The translations under genes were made by a program, and so were the position numbers. The notes below the pieces were generated by a model. That model saw only the letters and a program-made list of their open reading frames with translations, searched no databases and was not told the DNA's origin. Shown piece after piece: positions 1-9,000 of a stretch of DNA of 21,080 nucleotides (positions are counted from its first letter, which is position 1; each line of letters opens with the position of its first letter). The stretch is from a virus, in the IMG/VR virus record IMGVR_UViG_3300024520_000570, positions 1 to 21,080 of that record; one strand, written 5' to 3'.

Positions 1-381
1 CATAACAACCTCCTTGGCTTTCTTACCTCTCATAACCTTGATCCCACATTTTGATCTTGCTGAGATGGGAGTTACATAGTTTGGCTCCATATCAAAGAGT
101 TGGTAGGACTGCCAAGAGACGATTCCATTAAACCTTTGGAGAACTGACATGGTTTTTGCTGTTGAGCCGCCTCTTCGGAAGAACATGAGGGCCTGTTCGA
201 TGAAGATGTGTTCAATGTTGTGATTCTTCTTTATTTCTTTTAAAGAGTCTTCTACTTTTTTTGCTTTTTCAAAGAAGTTTCCAACTTTTCGTAAGTCAAT
301 GTACTCCGTATGAACAATCTTGTCATCGTTCATGACGCATACTCCGACTATGCTTGTGCTTATGTCTAATCCTAATATCAT
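1..381 (-). CDS. RuvC-like Holliday junction resolvase, N-terminal part (cut by window edge)
   Basis: The first 127 codons read from the ATG at 381 to the window edge with no stop, so the 3' end is missing. The N-terminus has the RuvC/RNase H-fold signature GLDISTS with the expected first catalytic aspartate at Asp6. The second acidic residue is Glu62 in IFIEQAL. Both the spacing and the surrounding hydrophobic strands match RuvC-family nucleases, where these are the first two of four metal-binding acids. The C-terminal His/Asp pair would lie outside the window. RuvC enzymes cut four-way DNA junctions symmetrically; phage versions typically debranch replicated DNA for packaging. The ATG overlaps the stop of the upstream gene as ATGA, and no Shine-Dalgarno is visible before it, so translation probably depends on coupling. 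The family call is well supported; the exact subfamily is not. Confidence 0.85.
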   Translation of the reverse strand, partial: MILGLDISTSIVGVCVMNDDKIVHTEYIDLRKVGNFFEKAKKVEDSLKEIKKNHNIEHIFIEQALMFFRRGGSTAKTMSVLQRFNGIVSWQSYQLFDMEPNYVTPISARSKCGIKVMRGKKAKEVVM

Positions 382-1556
382 TGCAAATCTAATTTTAGCT
401 TAAAAGTTAGGTCCCTGTCAAGTGTTTTTTTCACGGGCTTTGAAACCGTCGCTATCCCAATGAGGTTCTGGTCTGCATCGTAGATACCAACTTTTGTTAT
501 ATAAGTTGTCTTTTCGAAAGATCCCGTGGGGTCTGGATAGGGGCTTTTTACTGTATTTTTGATCGCTCTGGGGATTTCATTGAATACTGACGAATTGGAT
601 TCAAAGTTGTTAGAAGAGGATTGATGCTTGACATATGTTGGGTTGTTCGAGTGATTAAGCTCTGCCTTTTCTGCGTGCGCCAACATTGTCAGCGTCTCAA
701 TGTAGTTGACTCCTTCAAAATCCATGCGATAACTTGGATAAGGTAAGGCGGTCCCCAAACCATCGTTCATACCAACGCCATAAAATAACCAAGAAGATGG
801 TTTTTTGTTTGTTATATCGTCTAGATAATTGCGGTCAACCACTGGACTCTCAAGATCCCAGCTTCCAGTCAACAACAGAAATCCCTCATTATATAAAGCG
901 ATTCCTGCCACAGAGCCAGAGCCAGCACTCCCAGAGGGGCCAACCTGAATTAATTCTCCGTTTCTATTGGCATCTTGTAATTCTCCGATTAAAGTACCCG
1001 AAATATAATATCTTAAACTTATTGAGCCGTTTTCTTTATTTATCGAAGAGCCATAAAAAATGGAGGGAATAGAGATAAGGTTGATCGTCTGTGTTGCTTT
1101 ATCCCCATAAGAGGAACTAAATTGATAATGCGGACTCCAACAAGAATAGGAACTCATTGCTGTTTTGAGGGCATTTATTTTCTCCCTGCCATTAGATCCT
1201 ATGATATAATTTCTACTTACACTCGCCGAGAGGGGGTATGATCCAGTCAGCGTGTTGCCGTATGCGAAATCGCTGCTAAAGGAGTTTGTCGATATTGTTC
1301 TAAAACTCGTCAGGGTCCCGTCTTTCGTTATAAACGGATAGATTAGGCCCGTTTCGGACACATTTCTGTCAACATTAAGCTCGAAAAGAGACTTGAATCC
1401 CGTTGGCACATTTGGGACGCTCCCAGTAAACGCCCCAGATATTTCAGACACATTTTGATAGTATACCTTTCCATCATATACATCAAATTGATTTTTTGGG
1501 GTGGTTCTCACTGTATTGTGAAATATGTCATTATCGCCAAATTTCTTAAGAGGCAT
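378..1556 (-). CDS. Probable phage structural protein (392 aa), C-terminal domain shared with next-door paralogue
   Basis: I do not recognise a named family. The protein is rich in Ser, Asn, Tyr and Gly and looks beta-structured, with no signal peptide or membrane segment, as expected for a virion appendage protein. Its C-terminal part resembles that of the 331-residue protein encoded just upstream. The block at residues 351-377 (TYITKVGIYDADQNLIG and following) aligns without gaps to residues 291-317 of the neighbour with 12 of 27 identities. Two earlier blocks also match: residues 214-232 around ALYNEGFLLLTGS and 294-309 around ELNHSNNPTYV. The N-terminal halves are not obviously alike. The start is fixed by a strong GGAGGT six bases before the ATG. 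The stop overlaps the start of the resolvase gene by four bases. A structural role is inferred from context and composition. Confidence 0.8.
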   Translation of the reverse strand: MPLKKFGDNDIFHNTVRTTPKNQFDVYDGKVYYQNVSEISGAFTGSVPNVPTGFKSLFELNVDRNVSETGLIYPFITKDGTLTSFRTISTNSFSSDFAYGNTLTGSYPLSASVSRNYIIGSNGREKINALKTAMSSYSCWSPHYQFSSSYGDKATQTINLISIPSIFYGSSINKENGSISLRYYISGTLIGELQDANRNGELIQVGPSGSAGSGSVAGIALYNEGFLLLTGSWDLESPVVDRNYLDDITNKKPSSWLFYGVGMNDGLGTALPYPSYRMDFEGVNYIETLTMLAHAEKAELNHSNNPTYVKHQSSSNNFESNSSVFNEIPRAIKNTVKSPYPDPTGSFEKTTYITKVGIYDADQNLIGIATVSKPVKKTLDRDLTFKLKLDLQ

Positions 1557-1571
1557 GTTTAGACCTCCGAC

Positions 1572-2567
1572 CTAATAGTCGAGCCTCACGCGGAAAATCA
1601 ATTCAGTCGCAGGGTCCTTTTTGAGGGGTTCGGACAATTTAGCAACAGCCAACAGCTCGTTATCTGGAGAGTATAATCCAATGGTCGTGATATATGATGA
1701 TGGTGGCTGATCTACGTTGTTATTCTTGACGATAATCTTGCTTTCCGATAAATATGTTTGGTTTGCGCTGTAATTGTATTCGTTGTTTGCTGCTCGACAG
1801 AAATAAATCGTTGAGTTCAGTTCGGTTGTGTTCTGAAAATCATTATCTTCCCACACTTCTCTAAGATTATCAGCTACTCCAGTGATTGCGGTCTCTCCAA
1901 GCCAGTCCGTGGGGGACCAAACCGTTGTCGACCCAGAAAATAGGTCCACAGAAGCTGTCAAAACAACAACTCCGGCTTGATAATAAATGAGACCGACGCC
2001 AGTGCCGGCGACTGCGAGTGAGGATGTATATATGATTCCGTATTCTCCGGCGGGGGAGTTGACTCGGTAATCATTATTCGCGCCATAGTCAGATAGAGTT
2101 ACTTGAGATGATCCGCTATTGACGATGAACGTATAAGATTGTTTTTTAATCTCATCTTTCACGAGAAGGCGCGAATAATTGATGAAAACACAGGCATCCA
2201 TGAAGTCGGTGACAGGACTAACGAAGTCTCCGTCCGAATCAAATTTTCGAATAGAACCCGTCTGGTCATAGCCAACTAAAGTTTGTGCCATTTGGTTATA
2301 AATGTTCATCTTTTTGGCGTTCATAGTATATGCGCCCGAAAGGTCTGAAGAATATCCGTAAGTAATGTCAAAAATGTGATTTGCGGAGGATGAAAGATAC
2401 GGATAATCGTAAACACTCTCAAACATGCCGTGAGCATAATTCTTTTTTACATTTTCATCATTATATGTTCCGGAGACGACAGATCCAGTAATGGGAATTG
2501 CTTCATTTAGCAAAGTTCGTGTCATTGCGACGTCATTAGTTAGTAAAGTTTTAAATATTGTAGCCAT
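1572..2567 (-). CDS. Probable phage structural protein (331 aa), paralogue of the following gene
   Basis: The N-terminus MATIFKTLLTNDVAMTRTLL and the run around residues 45-70 (HGMFESVYDYPYLSSSANH) recall, from memory, unnamed structural proteins of uncultured marine phages; this is recollection and was not searched. The C-terminal 140 or so residues share three blocks in the same order with the 392-residue protein encoded downstream: 188-206 (LIYYQAGVVVLTAS), 258-273 (NEYNYSANQTYL) and 291-317 (SYITTIGLYSPDNELL and following). The likely fold is all-beta. The ATG follows AAAGGAT by about six bases. The stop lies 15 bases before the next start, so the two genes are probably translated from one message. 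No catalytic motif, signal peptide or transmembrane segment is apparent. The tail or appendage role is inferred from the setting. Confidence 0.8.
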   Translation of the reverse strand: MATIFKTLLTNDVAMTRTLLNEAIPITGSVVSGTYNDENVKKNYAHGMFESVYDYPYLSSSANHIFDITYGYSSDLSGAYTMNAKKMNIYNQMAQTLVGYDQTGSIRKFDSDGDFVSPVTDFMDACVFINYSRLLVKDEIKKQSYTFIVNSGSSQVTLSDYGANNDYRVNSPAGEYGIIYTSSLAVAGTGVGLIYYQAGVVVLTASVDLFSGSTTVWSPTDWLGETAITGVADNLREVWEDNDFQNTTELNSTIYFCRAANNEYNYSANQTYLSESKIIVKNNNVDQPPSSYITTIGLYSPDNELLAVAKLSEPLKKDPATELIFRVRLDY

Positions 2568-2597
2568 TTTTTATCCTTTGATTCTTATTTCCGACAA

Positions 2598-3575
2598 TTA
2601 TGTACACGAATTAGCTGGCGAGTCGACGTTTCTCACATATCTAACTGGAATGTCTATTCGAAATCCCGTGGTCAATCCCGTGACTCTTATGATTGAGTCA
2701 ATAAAGTAGAAATCTGTTGAGAGACCGGGAGAAGGGCCCTGACCGTCAAACGTTCCACCAAGTCTTGTGAAAAAGCTATTATTGTTCTGTAGATTTGTAC
2801 TCACCTGTATTTGAAATTGCAAAATTGAACCTCTAGCTCCAGCGATTACCTGATTATCGCCGCTTTTGGTATCGCGGTCGGTATTATCTGTAACAAACCT
2901 TCTATTAACATTCATGGAAAGGTAATAAGATGCGATTTGATCATCGTCGATGAATGATGGGTTGGCCAAAGTAGTGCCTTCCATGTCGATAATTTGGCCA
3001 AATCTGGAATCCATTTCGATCATGTATTGATTTTCGTAAAATTCGTTAGATGGCAGGCGATTGGCGGGGTTAACCTCAACATTATCAATGCCCTGATCAA
3101 TGCGAATCCAAGTAGTTTTGTTTCTGGGGTCATATCCTCTGAGAATTCCTTGAGTGTTGAGAACCCAGCCGGCGTTCGTGGCGTCTTTGCCAGAGCCGAG
3201 TGCGCATGCGGTATCACTATTCACCGCCACAAGAAAAGTATTAAATTGTTCATTATAATTATTTCCGGCCGTCAGATTGTTTATTTTCATCGTGGGAAGA
3301 TATAGATGAGTCTGATTGTTCGTATATGTTTGTAAAAAAGAGTGCATCTGGGAAGTATTATTCGTGAAAGCTTCCAAGACTGGGGTTTGTAGAATCTGCA
3401 AATCCTTTTCTCCCTGCGGCTGGGTGCCGTCATAGGTGCCATAATTGATTTCATCATCTCCTAGAGCAAATTTTACGATCCTAAAAGATCCATCCCCGCG
3501 CGCTAACCTCTTTCTTCCAGTATCTGTCAAAACAGCGTCCAGAATAATGTCCCCGCTATTGTCTAAAAAAGCCAT
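2598..3575 (-). CDS. Probable phage structural protein (325 aa) with LTxxG/DD-type N-terminal module
   Basis: The first 50 residues form a recognisable module: LTDTGRKRLARG at 16-27, then a hydrophobic strand, then FALGDDEINYGTYDG at 36-50. The same order of fixed residues (Leu-Thr, Gly, Leu, Gly, Phe, Asp-Asp, Ile, Tyr, Tyr, Gly) occurs at the N-terminus of the 329-residue protein about 6.3 kb upstream. From memory, this opening is common among unnamed virion proteins of marine phages. The remainder is Asn/Thr-rich and probably beta-structured, ending in a strand-rich stretch (IIRVTGLTTGFRIDIPVRYV, residues 293-312). The start is supported by GGGGAG seven bases upstream. It sits in a 45-base gap that also carries a motif shared with the other long gap. 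No enzyme motif is visible. A role in an oligomeric tail or decoration complex is inference. Confidence 0.8.
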   Translation of the reverse strand: MAFLDNSGDIILDAVLTDTGRKRLARGDGSFRIVKFALGDDEINYGTYDGTQPQGEKDLQILQTPVLEAFTNNTSQMHSFLQTYTNNQTHLYLPTMKINNLTAGNNYNEQFNTFLVAVNSDTACALGSGKDATNAGWVLNTQGILRGYDPRNKTTWIRIDQGIDNVEVNPANRLPSNEFYENQYMIEMDSRFGQIIDMEGTTLANPSFIDDDQIASYYLSMNVNRRFVTDNTDRDTKSGDNQVIAGARGSILQFQIQVSTNLQNNNSFFTRLGGTFDGQGPSPGLSTDFYFIDSIIRVTGLTTGFRIDIPVRYVRNVDSPANSCT

Positions 3576-3595
3576 AAGTATTCTCCCCTCTCTCT

Positions 3596-3604
3596 ATAAA
3601 TAGT
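3596..3604 (-). promoter_or_regulatory. Candidate phage promoter element ACTATTTAT
   Basis: On the minus strand the motif ACTATTTAT ends 20 bases before the ATG of the 325-residue protein. The same nine bases occur 18 bases before the ATG of the 1257-residue protein, in the only other gap longer than 40 bases. AT-rich position and spacing would fit a -10-like or late-promoter element with a short leader. No matching -35 box is evident. Only two copies are seen, so chance cannot be excluded. Confidence 0.25.
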
Positions 3605-3620
3605 GTTATATTGGTTAAAG

Positions 3621-6083
3621 TTACAAATCATTTTCTACTTTAAAGGTAACGTTTAAGTCAAGCTTCTTACCAGTATGCTTTGAAATCAGGCGAATTTTAA
3701 AAGTTTGGCCGTATGATGAGTTTCCAAACAATTTTGGGGTTACTGTTCCCAGGGTGATATATGCCTCTTTGCCGAGCGCGCTGTTGGCGATGATTCCAGT
3801 ACTAGCAATTAAGTTTGAACCGGCATAATCTAGCTCTGTTTGCGCGAATGATGGAATTAGCTGCAAAAACTTTTTAAAATTTTTCGTCTTCATCCTGGGC
3901 TTTTCTTTGGGCTTCATCTCTATCACTTCAACGAGGGGATAAATTGCTCCCGAGTCATTTACCATTTGGACTTTGTAGACTGGCGATGGATAAGATTTGT
4001 GATTATGAATATCAACGGACCTTATCATATAATAATATTTCTTATTTGGCATAATAGAATCCATATGGGACATATCCCAAGAGTAAATTGCACTAAAAGA
4101 ATCTTCTTGCAGTGTCGAGATTGTTGTTCTTAGGTGATTTGAAAAATCATCATAAGAAGTTGGCATCGTCTCCATTCTATAGACCTCAAAAGCGCTGGTT
4201 TCGTCGTCTGTTTTATAAGTAATTAAAGATTCTGCTGGCAATCCTCGGGCTAATCGTAGGGAATCTATGAAGTCGGAATCTTCTGAATTTAGAATAACCG
4301 GCATGTTTTTGTACTCACCTATTTGAGCCTGCATGTTGACTGTTATTTTATTGTCTATCCCAATATATGACGTAAAATTGACATCTGGGATCATTGGGGG
4401 ATCATCTAAAATGAAGCCATCGAAATTGAAGAGTTCCGTCCTTATTAGCTCGACTGTCGGCTCTGTAATTACATCAATTTGGAAATATTCATCAGGGCTA
4501 CTGGCGCTGGTGCTAGTTCCTCCCAGGTTTACATCTGGTTTGAGTACAGTGGCGCCCGCATCGAGCGCCGTGAGCGTCCGGGGGCCAGTATAGGTTGTCA
4601 TTCCTCCGCCGGGTGGAGGTGGGGCGCCAAAATCTGGAACGTCAGCGGCGAGATCTTCGATTCCTCCAATGGCTGGGCCGGCTGTCAATATTTCAATCGG
4701 AAAACTAGACCTAAACGTATCCGTATCATAATAATATTTTGTTCCTATAACCGCGCTATAGGCATGTACTTTATATGTGTATTGTTTATTATATTTTACC
4801 TGAGTATCAACATATTCAATCGGGTCGACCTGATCAATGTTGGGAATCCAAATCTTTTGAATTGGAGTTGGCGCGTCCGGAGAGGTATATTTCTCTACCT
4901 TATAGAAGACTATTTCTGAATAGCTCTTCTCTCCCCCGTTTATGTCACTAAACGATCTGAGGTTATCTCTTATTAGTTCTTTTACTCTTCCGAGGAACAT
5001 CGCAGAGGACAAAACCTCCCTTAAAGTTCCTGCCTCGCCTTTTGCTATATTTATTGATTTATTGTCGGGGCCCAAATAGATTTTATTTGAGGTGGGCGAA
5101 ACGTCGGTTAGAGAATCAATAATATCAGAGATATCCCTTGACCATGCCAACATATCCAGAGATTCGAGCTTAACCTCTTCGGGGCCGGAGTCGCCTCTCG
5201 TGACGGCTGTGGGGGTTGTTGTCCTCTCTACCATATTGTAGGGGTGCGAATTTAAAACGGTGCCCCCAACGTGCTGTATATCGCCGCGTCGACTCATCAG
5301 ATCAATCAATGTTAAATCAAGATTTGAGTTATCGAGGGCTTCATGAAAGCCGGTTAGTCTTGAGACTGCTGCATTGTAGGGGCTCAATTTTACCTCAAGG
5401 GGGAAAACTTTGTCGAAACCATTTATTCTTTCCATCTCTTTATAATTATCCATAGAAACCATTATATTTTCGTATCTATCGTCAGGAGACGGAATATTAT
5501 TCGCATAATCGTCAAAATAAGAATCTTGTGGTGGGTCGCCGCCCACCTTTATAACTTCATAAAAGTTAGGAAGAGACAATTCGGAAACAGAAGGCGGAGA
5601 GATCGCGTCTTCAAATCTCTTTTCTAAAAAATTAATAAGGAACTCCTCTTTTACTTCATTTATTCCCATCGATGGATCAGAGGTTGTTGAATAATCTTTC
5701 GTGACAATCGGGCTATATGTCTGGAAAACCGTATCTTTGTCTGCTGTCGATAATGAATTGTGGCTCTCGAAATAAGGGATAAATCTTGATTTTACATAAT
5801 CTTCAAAAGATGTCGGAATTCCTGTCTGTTCGCCGTGGGTGCCAACGGTGCTAGCCATCTGTGCAGCGTCGAATGCAGCTTGTTTGGTGACATTTATTGT
5901 TTGTCTTTTTTTATAAAAGGTGCTCGCGGCTGTTTCGAGGGTGGCTACAGAATATTGAGGACTCATCAAGTTCGGCTGACCAAGAAAATCTAGCGCGAAA
6001 TCATCGCGAGTCCAATAGGAGTTCAGATCTAGTCTCAACGGGTCGCCAATATCTAAGATATAAGTTCTTGTTTTGTCTGACAT
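3621..6083 (-). CDS. Large phage structural protein (820 aa) with two fibronectin-III-like regions
   Basis: Two stretches have the strand pattern and the Tyr-x-Tyr-x-Val/Ile signature of fibronectin type III domains. The first is at about 387-450, with EIVFYKVEKY early and QYTYKVHAYSAV late. The second is at about 630-708, with AFEVYRMETMP early, KKYYYMIRSVD late and SPVYKVQMV closing. A Pro/Gly-rich linker (APPPPGGG, 487-494) lies between them. The N-terminal 380 residues are unassigned, starting DIGDPLRLDLNSYW and including an Ala/Thr-rich segment around 46-80. The C-terminal 75 residues form a further beta-rich unit (AYITLGTVTPKLFG, FKIRLISKHTGKKL). FN3 domains are frequent in phage tail and fibre proteins, where they act as spacers or weak glycan binders. 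The ATG abuts the upstream TAA directly; a G-run about ten bases before it is the only Shine-Dalgarno candidate, so coupling is likely. Confidence 0.8.
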   Translation of the reverse strand: MSDKTRTYILDIGDPLRLDLNSYWTRDDFALDFLGQPNLMSPQYSVATLETAASTFYKKRQTINVTKQAAFDAAQMASTVGTHGEQTGIPTSFEDYVKSRFIPYFESHNSLSTADKDTVFQTYSPIVTKDYSTTSDPSMGINEVKEEFLINFLEKRFEDAISPPSVSELSLPNFYEVIKVGGDPPQDSYFDDYANNIPSPDDRYENIMVSMDNYKEMERINGFDKVFPLEVKLSPYNAAVSRLTGFHEALDNSNLDLTLIDLMSRRGDIQHVGGTVLNSHPYNMVERTTTPTAVTRGDSGPEEVKLESLDMLAWSRDISDIIDSLTDVSPTSNKIYLGPDNKSINIAKGEAGTLREVLSSAMFLGRVKELIRDNLRSFSDINGGEKSYSEIVFYKVEKYTSPDAPTPIQKIWIPNIDQVDPIEYVDTQVKYNKQYTYKVHAYSAVIGTKYYYDTDTFRSSFPIEILTAGPAIGGIEDLAADVPDFGAPPPPGGGMTTYTGPRTLTALDAGATVLKPDVNLGGTSTSASSPDEYFQIDVITEPTVELIRTELFNFDGFILDDPPMIPDVNFTSYIGIDNKITVNMQAQIGEYKNMPVILNSEDSDFIDSLRLARGLPAESLITYKTDDETSAFEVYRMETMPTSYDDFSNHLRTTISTLQEDSFSAIYSWDMSHMDSIMPNKKYYYMIRSVDIHNHKSYPSPVYKVQMVNDSGAIYPLVEVIEMKPKEKPRMKTKNFKKFLQLIPSFAQTELDYAGSNLIASTGIIANSALGKEAYITLGTVTPKLFGNSSYGQTFKIRLISKHTGKKLDLNVTFKVENDL

Positions 6084-9000
6084 TTATTCTTTGCCCCCCT
6101 TCTTGGTTATATATACGGATTTCAATGCTTTTGGCGGGAGATTTCGCTCTCTAATGATGCTTTCCAGTCTGTCTCTTCTTGGAGTCCCTGCTGTACTTTG
6201 GACATGGCCGGAAACTTGTGCGGCCAGAGTATTTTTATCCTTTGTTACTAAGAAGTAAATATTTGTCTCAACGAATTGGGGGCCATCGGGGTCGGAGGGC
6301 TCCAGTTTACATAAAAGAACGTCGTCTGGATCTCCGGTCCGGATCAATCTTTCCATCACCTCTTGCCAACTAGTTGGAGATTTAAAACAGGGGCGCTTAA
6401 TCATAATGCCGCCTTGACTGTCCTTTTCATATCCCATAAAAATTTTGATTTTCGCCATCATGCCATAAATTAGGTTTTCCCTCGGAGAATCATAAATGGA
6501 AGACACACCTTGCGGCTGCCTTGAAGACACACCTTGCGGCTGCCTTAAAGACACACCTTGCGGCTGCCTCTCTTCCTCATCCTTCCCCCCGGTCTTCTTA
6601 AAAACGTCTTTCAGCATAGTCGGATTACCGTTTGCTCTGTCAAACGCGCTGCTGAATGCCTTGTTTTCTGCCAACAAATTCATCAATGTTTGTGTCGCTC
6701 TTTGCGCGTTGTCCTCGTTTTCCCATATGGCTAAATCTGCGGAGCCATCTCCTCCATCAGTTCCCGGAACACATGTATTGTTTTGAGCATCGGGGGTACC
6801 CGGTGTTTGGAGGTCGTCACGACCAAGGATGTCTCCTACGGACACAGTTTGTCCGTCTCGGTACTGACCGCCCGTTGTCAAGGATTCTTGGACCACCATT
6901 GGTGTTGCTGATGTCAATATCTCCACATTGAGTGTTGACATCATATTGTTAATTCGATCTTGATTTGTGGAGGTAGACATTGGAACCTCAGATGCATTTG
7001 TTGCTGTGGCTGTGTTTTGCATAACAACATATTGTTCGGGCGCCAGAAAGTCTTGATTGGATGTCGTAACCTCTATTATCTGCCCCTGACGATCATCAAA
7101 AACGGTGGGCGTAATAATTAGCTCATCGTCGTACCCTTGTTGGTTATCTCGGCCGGGGCGGCGCTTCTTTTTCTTTTCTCTTTTTCTCTTTTTTCGGGCG
7201 GCTCTTTTTTTGTCCGCCCTTTCTTTTGCCGCCGCCGCCGCTTGGCGCCTGTCCTCTTTCTCACCGGCGTCGTCGGTGGACGCGTCGTCGGCGCGTGTTT
7301 GCGCCGCTTCCGCTTCGGCCTGTAGCCTCTCTAGTTCGTCCTGATCAATTACATCGTCTAGGGCATCCTCGTCCTCCACAACGGTACCTAGAGAGGCAAC
7401 GGTCATGACAAGTGGGCCGGCATCACCACCAAACTCGCCAGTAATATTATTAACATCGAGCCCATCAATGTTGGAATCTGCGGCAAATGTCGTACTATAC
7501 CCGCCTCCTGTGTTCGCTGTGTCGACTCGGCCGGCGGATCTCTTAAATCCCATATAATCTACAGCCGGCAGATAAGAGAGAGATGCGTCGAAGAGTTCAA
7601 TAAAATAATCGTTTAAATTCAAAACTGATACTTTTGAATTTTGAGCGACTCCTCGTCTTCTGGTTGACACCGAAACCTCTTCTATCTGCGCACTTGAGCC
7701 CATCATAATTCTTATTTTTTGAGTTAGCATATCAAGAATCCCAATAACTTGTAAAATAGACTCTGAAGTCGCGGTTCTGGGGTCTAGGAGACTTCTCAAA
7801 GAAAATCTAGCCGCATCTTCGTCAAAAAGATCTATAAATTCTGTGGAGGTGGAATGTTCATTTACCTTCTTTTCAAGATCTATGGACGGCGATTGGTCAG
7901 GGCGACCAAATGTATCGCTGAATTTGTCATCTTCCGTCTGCTTGGCAGCGTACTTGCTGCCCGGTGCCATATCGGTGCTTGTCGAGGGGATACTGCCGCC
8001 GTTGTCGTCGAAAATCGCTGAAGGGGTTTGGATAGTCTGCGTATTCTGAATATTTTTTGATTTTGTAACATAAGAGAAGTCCGAAATTGACTCTATAGTG
8101 TCAACCAGATATTCCGGGACGATTACCCAAGGATAGAGTGTCTCTCTGGGGTCAAGCTTTCCAATAAGAAAGCCAAGCTCTGTTCGCAGATTGTTTATTT
8201 CTATTTTGTCTGCTAAAGATGCTCTGTTAAAATCAGCTCTGGATTCCGTTTCGCTTGTTTGGAGGGCGACCTCTGTGGAGAAAATAATATCATAGTAATC
8301 TCTTATGTTAGAAATTGTTTGATAGCTCTTTTTCGGAATCTGTTTTAGATCGCAATATTCCTTCAAATATGTCCTGAGAGTTCTCAGCCTCTTTAGTCTC
8401 TCATTTAGAAAGCGGACTGATCCGTCCTCCATTTCAATCTTGACGCCATATTGATAAGTGCCATTCTGAATTTGACTTATTGAACTATCGGTTACAGAGA
8501 TGGTTCGAGTGTGCTTGGGGGAATTCTTAAGCGATAAGAGTTCCATAATACTTGCAACAGCGGCGCTATGTCTATTCCGGCGGCCTGTTCCGGGGGCGAC
8601 CAAAACCATTCTTTTCAAAGTATTGTTTCTCTCTGGGTCCGAGGCGGTTTCGACGATTACTAACTCTTCCTGCTCTATTTCGCTGTTACTTATTCCAAGA
8701 TATGGCGAAGACAATCGATTATACCCACGAACAGCCTCAACCCTTCTTCGAACTATCTTCAAATTAGTTATTAAAGAGTAGTTATAGATTTTCTTTTTTG
8801 TCTCTTTCGGGACAAACGGGTTTGTTAAAATTTTTCCAAATTTACTCTCCTTCACGAGGGCCCGATGATAATCAAATTCAAATATAAATCTACAATTATT
8901 GTGCAGATCTCTAGTCAAAAAAGCATTAGATATATAAGCATCCGGGTTCTGTATTGAATTATTAAAGGTATCTTTCCCTTTTATTGTTATAGGGGAGAAA

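Noticed and set aside
3020-3217. A 65-codon minus-strand ORF inside the 325-residue gene
   Set aside because: It is in another frame of a well-supported gene and has no ribosome-binding site or recognisable content.
3595-3603. TATAAATAG on the plus strand, matching the T4-type late promoter core
   Set aside because: It points away from the genes, into the antisense of the 820-residue gene. Only its reverse complement lies in the coding direction, and that is reported separately as a weak shared motif.
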